Shown piece by piece: positions 23,601-29,600 of a stretch of DNA of 32,653 nt. Under the pieces are notes generated by a model. It saw nothing but the letters and a program-made list of their open reading frames with translations, searched no databases and was not told the origin of the DNA. Both the position numbers and the translations under genes were made by a program. The first letter of the stretch is position 1; each line of letters opens with the position of its first letter. The stretch is from an uncultured Christensenella sp. (GTDB lineage: Bacteria > Bacillota > Clostridia > Christensenellales > Borkfalkiaceae), in assembly GCA_910586365.1 (NCBI GenBank), contig CAJUGP010000013.1:17866-50518 (forward strand). Direction: 5' to 3'.

Positions 23601-26600
23601 GCCGCCCGCTTTCACGTACTGACCGACAACCGTGCTGCCGCCCTGCGAATGGAAGGTAACGACGAACGGCGTTTCTTCGTCGCCGCCGTCCGAAATCTTC
23701 GTCCAGTGCGCGACAAGCTTCACGTCTTCGGTCACGACGAGATCGGCAAGATTGACTTGCGTATCGCCGTTATACCAACCCGCGAAGGTATAACCTTCTT
23801 TGGTCGGATCGGAATAATCATCGAGATTAAGTTTTTCGTTTTCCTTAACAAGCTGCGTTTGTACTTCCGTACCGCCGTCGGAATCGAAGGTAACGTAATA
23901 ACGCGCGACTTCCGTGCCGCCGCTCACCGCCCAGTGCGCGTAAACGGTAATGGGCGCGGTAACGGGACCGAAGGTATAAGCCACCGACTTATTCGTGTGA
24001 ACCTTTTCTCTGTACCAACCGAGGAAGACGTAACCATCTCTCGAAGGCGTTGCGGGAACTTCCGCCGTGCTGCCGTATGCAACCGACTGTCTCGTTATCG
24101 CGGGCGCGCCCTCGTAGTTGAGATCGAAGGATACCGAATACATCGTAACGTTCCATTCGGCATAAACGTTGGTGTTCTTCGTAATCGGCTTGCTGAAATC
24201 GAACTCCGTTTCACATTCGGCGTCCGCATACCAACCGTTGAAGTTGTAACCCGTTTTAACGGGATTTTCGGGTCTGACGGCAAGCTTACCCTCTTCCACT
24301 TCCTGCGAAATGATCGTTTCGCCGTCGGAAAGGAAGGCAACGTAATAAACCGTTTTGCTCTCTTCTTTGGTCCACTTCGCATAGAGCGTCATGTCGATAC
24401 CGACTTCGTTTGCAAAGTCGAATTCGGTCACGAACGTGCTCTCGATATACCAACCGCCGAAGATATAACCCTCTTTCACGTTCAAGCGGGGTTCTACCGC
24501 TCTTTCGCCGACCTTAACGGTCTGCACGTCGATGGTTTCGCCGTCGGAAACAAAGGTGATCGTAACCGTTCTGTCGTCCTCGTCGATCGCCGTCCAATTT
24601 GCGTACAGCGTGATATCGCCCGTGAGCACGGTTGCAAAATCGAATTTATTCGTCAGCGCTTCGTCGGTATACCAACCTTCAAATTCATAACCGCCCTTCG
24701 TGGGAGCTGTCGGCACGGTTGCCGTGCCGCCCGCGCGCACTTCCTGCATGGCGACGCGCGTACCGCCGTTGGAGTTGAACGTAACGGTGTACACGGTCGG
24801 CGCGGGATCGGGCTCCTCGTTGGAGATCCAACGCGCATAGAGCGTCATGTTGTTCTTGATGATCGTCGAGAAGTCGAAACGGCTGTAAAGATAGGTCACG
24901 CCGTCGACGACTTTTATGTACTGATTTTCCGCGTCGGTTACTTCCGTGCCCTCAGCCACCGCTTCGCGCGTGAACCAACCGCCGAACGTGTGGTCGGGAT
25001 TGCTCATCGAGGGCGCGCTGACCGTCTGTCCGTAACGCACCGAACGTTTTACAACACCCGTAGGCGCGCCGTCGGGGTTGAATTCCACCGCATAGTAGGA
25101 AATCGACCAAAGCGCATAGAGGTTGAAGTTCTTCGTAACAGGCTTGGTGAAGTCGTAAGCCGTGGTGCACTTGGAGTTCGTGAACCAGCCCTTGAACGTA
25201 TAGCCCTCTCTCGTGGGAGTCGAGCCGAGGTTGAGCGTCGTGCCGCTTGCCGCTTGCACTTTCGGTTTGCCCGCCAGCTCCTCGCCGTCGATCATGATCG
25301 AACCGCCGTTCAGATTGAGCGTTACATTATAATAAATGGTGTTCCACTTCGCGTAGAGCGTCACGTTGGACGTGATCGGCGTTGCAAACGCAAACGGCTG
25401 ATTGTATTCGGCATCGGTATACCAACCGCCGAACACCGCGCCCGCCTGCGTGGGAGCCGTGGAAGGCGCCGTAGCCGTTTCGCCGCTCTTCACCGTCTGT
25501 GTCGGGAACGAACCCGAACCGCCGACCGTATCGAAGGTCACGGTATACGTGCGCTCCGTCCAGTGCGCCGTGATAACAATATCCTCGGTGCCTGCGACGA
25601 ACGTATCGAAGTTGAATTCACTGCCCGACTGATCGAACCAGCCCGCAAAGACGAAGTGCTCTTTGGAAGGATCGATTTCGGGACGCGTTACTTTTTCGCC
25701 CTGTTTCACCGTTTGACCGTGAACGACGCTGCCGCCGTCCGTTTCAAACGTAACGGTGATATATTTGTCTTCCGTTTCGCCGCCCGTGGGATTCTGCGTA
25801 TAGTAAGCGTACAGCGTGAAATCGCGCGTAACGGGGGTCGTGAAGTCGTATTCTCTGTAGAACGTCGCATCGGTGTACCAGCCCATGAACGTGTAACCGT
25901 TCTTAATGGGCGCGGTCGGCACGGGAACGGTGCTGCCGTGGCGCACGTTGCGCGAAGGAATCACGTTGGAAGAACCGTTCGATTCAAACGTTACCGTGTA
26001 GTATGCAGGCGACCACAGAGCGTAAATCTTCGTGTTGGAAGTGATCGCTTTGTTGAAGTCGAAAGGCGTCGTGCAGTTCTTGTTCGCAAACCAGCCTTTG
26101 AAGATATAACCCGTCTTGGTGGGCGTATCCGGCTCGACGACCTTTCCGCCCTCGACGACGGACTGCCCGTTCACCACGCTGCCGCCGTTCGTTTCAAACG
26201 TGACGGAATAGGTGTTCGCAGGGTTCGCCGTCCATTTTGCGTAGACGTAGGTATCCGAAGTCACTTCGCCGAACGTGTACTTCGTCGCGTACGAGCTGCT
26301 CGTATACCAGCCGCCGAACGTGTAGCCGTAAGGGCATGCGCTGTCGGCGCCCTTTTCGGGAGTTGCGGGTACGGACGCCGCATTGCCCGAATAAACCGTT
26401 TGCGTATTGCAAGTCGCGCCGTCGTTGATGAACGTAACGGTGTACTTAATGCGCTCCCACTTCGCGTAGAGCGTGAAATTGCTCAGCACGTTTTTCGTGC
26501 CGTCGTATTTCTGCGTCAGCGCGCTGTCGGTATACCACCCCTCGAAAAAGTAGTGCGTGCGCACGGGAACACCGGGCGTTTCCGACCACTGCGTTTCGTA

Positions 26601-29600
26601 CTGCCACGTATCTTGAAGCAGCGTATCGTATTCCACGCGGCTGTCGCTGAGCGCGCTGCCGCCGTTCACCACGTATTTAACGGTGAACAACTGCTTCGTA
26701 TAAAGAGGATAGAGCGTCGCGTTCGTGATCGCGGAAGAACCGAAGTTGAAACGGTCGCGCGTGCCCGTGTAACACCATGCCAGGAAGGTGAAGCCCGTCT
26801 TTTCGGGCGCAACGGGTTCGATAAGCCCGCCGCCGAGCACCGTGCCCATCGTTTCGCCGTAAGGCACGCTCACAACGCCGTTGTTGCCGATTGACGTGAT
26901 CGGCTTGCTGCTGCCGTCTTCCTCAACGAACGTTACGTTGTAAATCTTCGGCTGATACAACGCGTAAACCGTCATGTTTTTCGTGATCGGCGTATCGAAC
27001 GAGAACGGCACGGTAAGCGCGCTGTCTTGATAGTATGCGGCTTTGCCGCCGATGATCTGAATGTCGTAACCCGTCACCTCGCGCGAAGGCTCGATCGCCA
27101 TATCGCTCCAGTTGACGCGCTGCGTCGTTCTGCCGATCTGACGGTACTGCCCCGTCGTGCCGTAAACGGGCGCATAGCGCTCTACGGCAACCGTATAAAC
27201 GTTGATATCCCAGCCCGCATAGAGATAGAACGAGCTGTTGACCGCGGTGCCGAAACGGTATTCGTTCGTCAGCTGCGGGTCGGTATACCATTTACGGAAG
27301 GTATAGCCCTCTTTTTCGGGCACGTCGATATCTTTCATCGAAAGCGACTTACCCGCCTGAACCGCACGCGTTCTCGTGATTGGTTTGCCCTCGCTGTCTT
27401 GCGCGTTCCAAATCAAATTGATAACGTATTCCACGCTCGGTTTGCCGTTCGTCATGATCACGTTGATCGTCGAATACGTGCCGTCGGGGTTTTTCGTGGT
27501 GATCGTCTGCGTTTTGTTGTTGTTTACGTCAACTTCGCCGTTCGTGCCCATCGTCGTGGACGAGTCCGTCGAAGTCGAAGTGTTGCCGCCTTTGCCGTCC
27601 GATGCGCTCGAATCGCCCTTCACGGTGGAAGTAACGCCGCTCGAAGAGGTTTCCGTCGACTGCGTGTGCTCGATTTTACCCGTTTCGTTGCCGTCCTCGT
27701 CCTTCGTGACCGCGGAGGTTTCAATCGTGGTATTACCGTTTTCGTCTTTCTTCGTTTCCTGCTTGATCTCCGCGCCATCGGTAATCGTCTGCGTTTCGCC
27801 GTTGGGCAGATAGATGTTGCTTTCCGTGCCGTTGTTAAGCGTGTTGCCCGTCACCTTCGCCGCAACCGTCTTTTTGAAAAGGATCTTATCCGACGAAGCA
27901 AGGTAAACGCCGCCGCCCGCGTCGCGCGCGGTGTTGTTGAGGATCGAGCCGCCTTGCATATCGAACGTACCGAGTTTCACGTAAACACCGCCGCCGTACG
28001 TGGCGCTGTTGCCCGTGATCGTACCGCCCGTCATGGTGAACGTACAATCATTTAACACCAAAACACCGCCGCCCATCGCGCTCGTATTTCCCGAAATTTC
28101 ACCGCCCGACATGTTGAATACACCCGATTTAACCAACACGCCGCCGCCGAAACCCGTTCCGTTATCGCTGCAACCTGTAATTTTACCGCCCATCATGGTG
28201 AACGTACCGCCGTTAACGGAAACGCCGCCTGCATAGCCGGTATTTGACCAATTCGCCGCGTTTTTACCGCCCGTGAGCGTACCGCCGTATAACGTAAAGT
28301 TACCGATCGCTTCGATAATGCCCGCATTGCCGCCCACGATTTTGCCGTTTTCGCCGTCGGCAAAAATGTTCAGCGAGGTATTGGCATTTGCTCCGAATAC
28401 GACCGAATTATTGCCCGTATAAGTCAGCGTATAATTATTCAAACAGAAATTGACCGTACCGGAAGAAACTTTCAATGTTTTCGGAATGCTTAAATTGCCC
28501 GTCAAATGGTATGTGCCTGCAGGCAGCGAAACGTCACCCGCACCGCCCGTCGTCCATCCGTTATCGGCTGCGAATTTATTGAAATCCGTTGATTGTGCGT
28601 GATTGCCAGGGAAGTACTGATCGTGAATGCCCGAGCCGAACTCCCAGTAAACTTCACCCGCATCGCCGTAAAGCCCTGCCGTATCGATCGTAGCCGTGGC
28701 GATATTGCCGTCCGCCTTGATATGGTTGGAAACGGCTGTTTTCGATTTTTTGAACCCTTTCGTGAACGACGCAAACGAGTTGCTCGACATCGGGTAAAGC
28801 CATACAATACCGCCGAACGTTTCGGTCATGAAATTGATCACGCCGAACGCGTTGAGGTAGATGTTATTGGGGCTGCCTTTTGCTGTGTTGTTCTGCACCT
28901 TTACGTCGCCGCGGATATTCAAATGAATGGCATTTGCCGCTGCTTCATTATAGGCGTGCATGTAGATACCGGCGCCTTCAAGTCCCGAGGTATTGCCTGA
29001 AATTTCACCGCCGTGCAGATTGACGGTTGCGCCGTTACTTTCCATATAAATACCGCCGCCGCGCCCCGAGGAAGCGCCCGCCGCATTATTCGTGATCTTA
29101 CCGCCGTACATGTTGAACGTAGCGCCGTTGTAAACGTAAACACCGACTGCGCTCAGATCGCCGCGCACATTTTTAATGTTCGTGATTTCACCGCCGTACA
29201 TGTTACAGACTGCAGTCGCACCGTTGACTGTCACTCCTCTGACGCGCACTTGATTGCTACTTGCCGTATAATTGCCGATTTTAACCCCGTCGTAAATATT
29301 CAGCGTGCCGTTGCTGATACCAATCGCCTGGTATGTCCACGTCTCAGTTTTATAAGGTAGCATCGTTTTGTACGTGTAATTACCGCCCAACAGATTGACG
29401 ACGCCACTCGAATTAATGAGAGCCACCGACGAAGTATTGTCTATTGCGGTAAGCGTACCGGAATGATCGGCGCTACAGTCGCAAATCGTAAGACTCGAGA
29501 GTGACTGCGGCGAGAACATCGGGTGTTTCTTATTACCCGTTCTGTTTTGCGTGACCGTATGCCCGTTCAAACACACGACAACTTCGGAGTTAATTTCCAT

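Noticed and set aside
11040..26894. A 5,284-codon open frame on the plus strand, with companions at 420-8171, 8529-10955 and 27027-28055
   Set aside because: It is in exact codon register with the minus-strand gene and mirrors its repeats (VTF, GGWY and YAKW codons read backwards give recurring RxPLRIxR and IPTxE patterns). It has no signal peptide or domain logic of its own, and its length follows from lack of TTA, CTA and TCA in the real gene.
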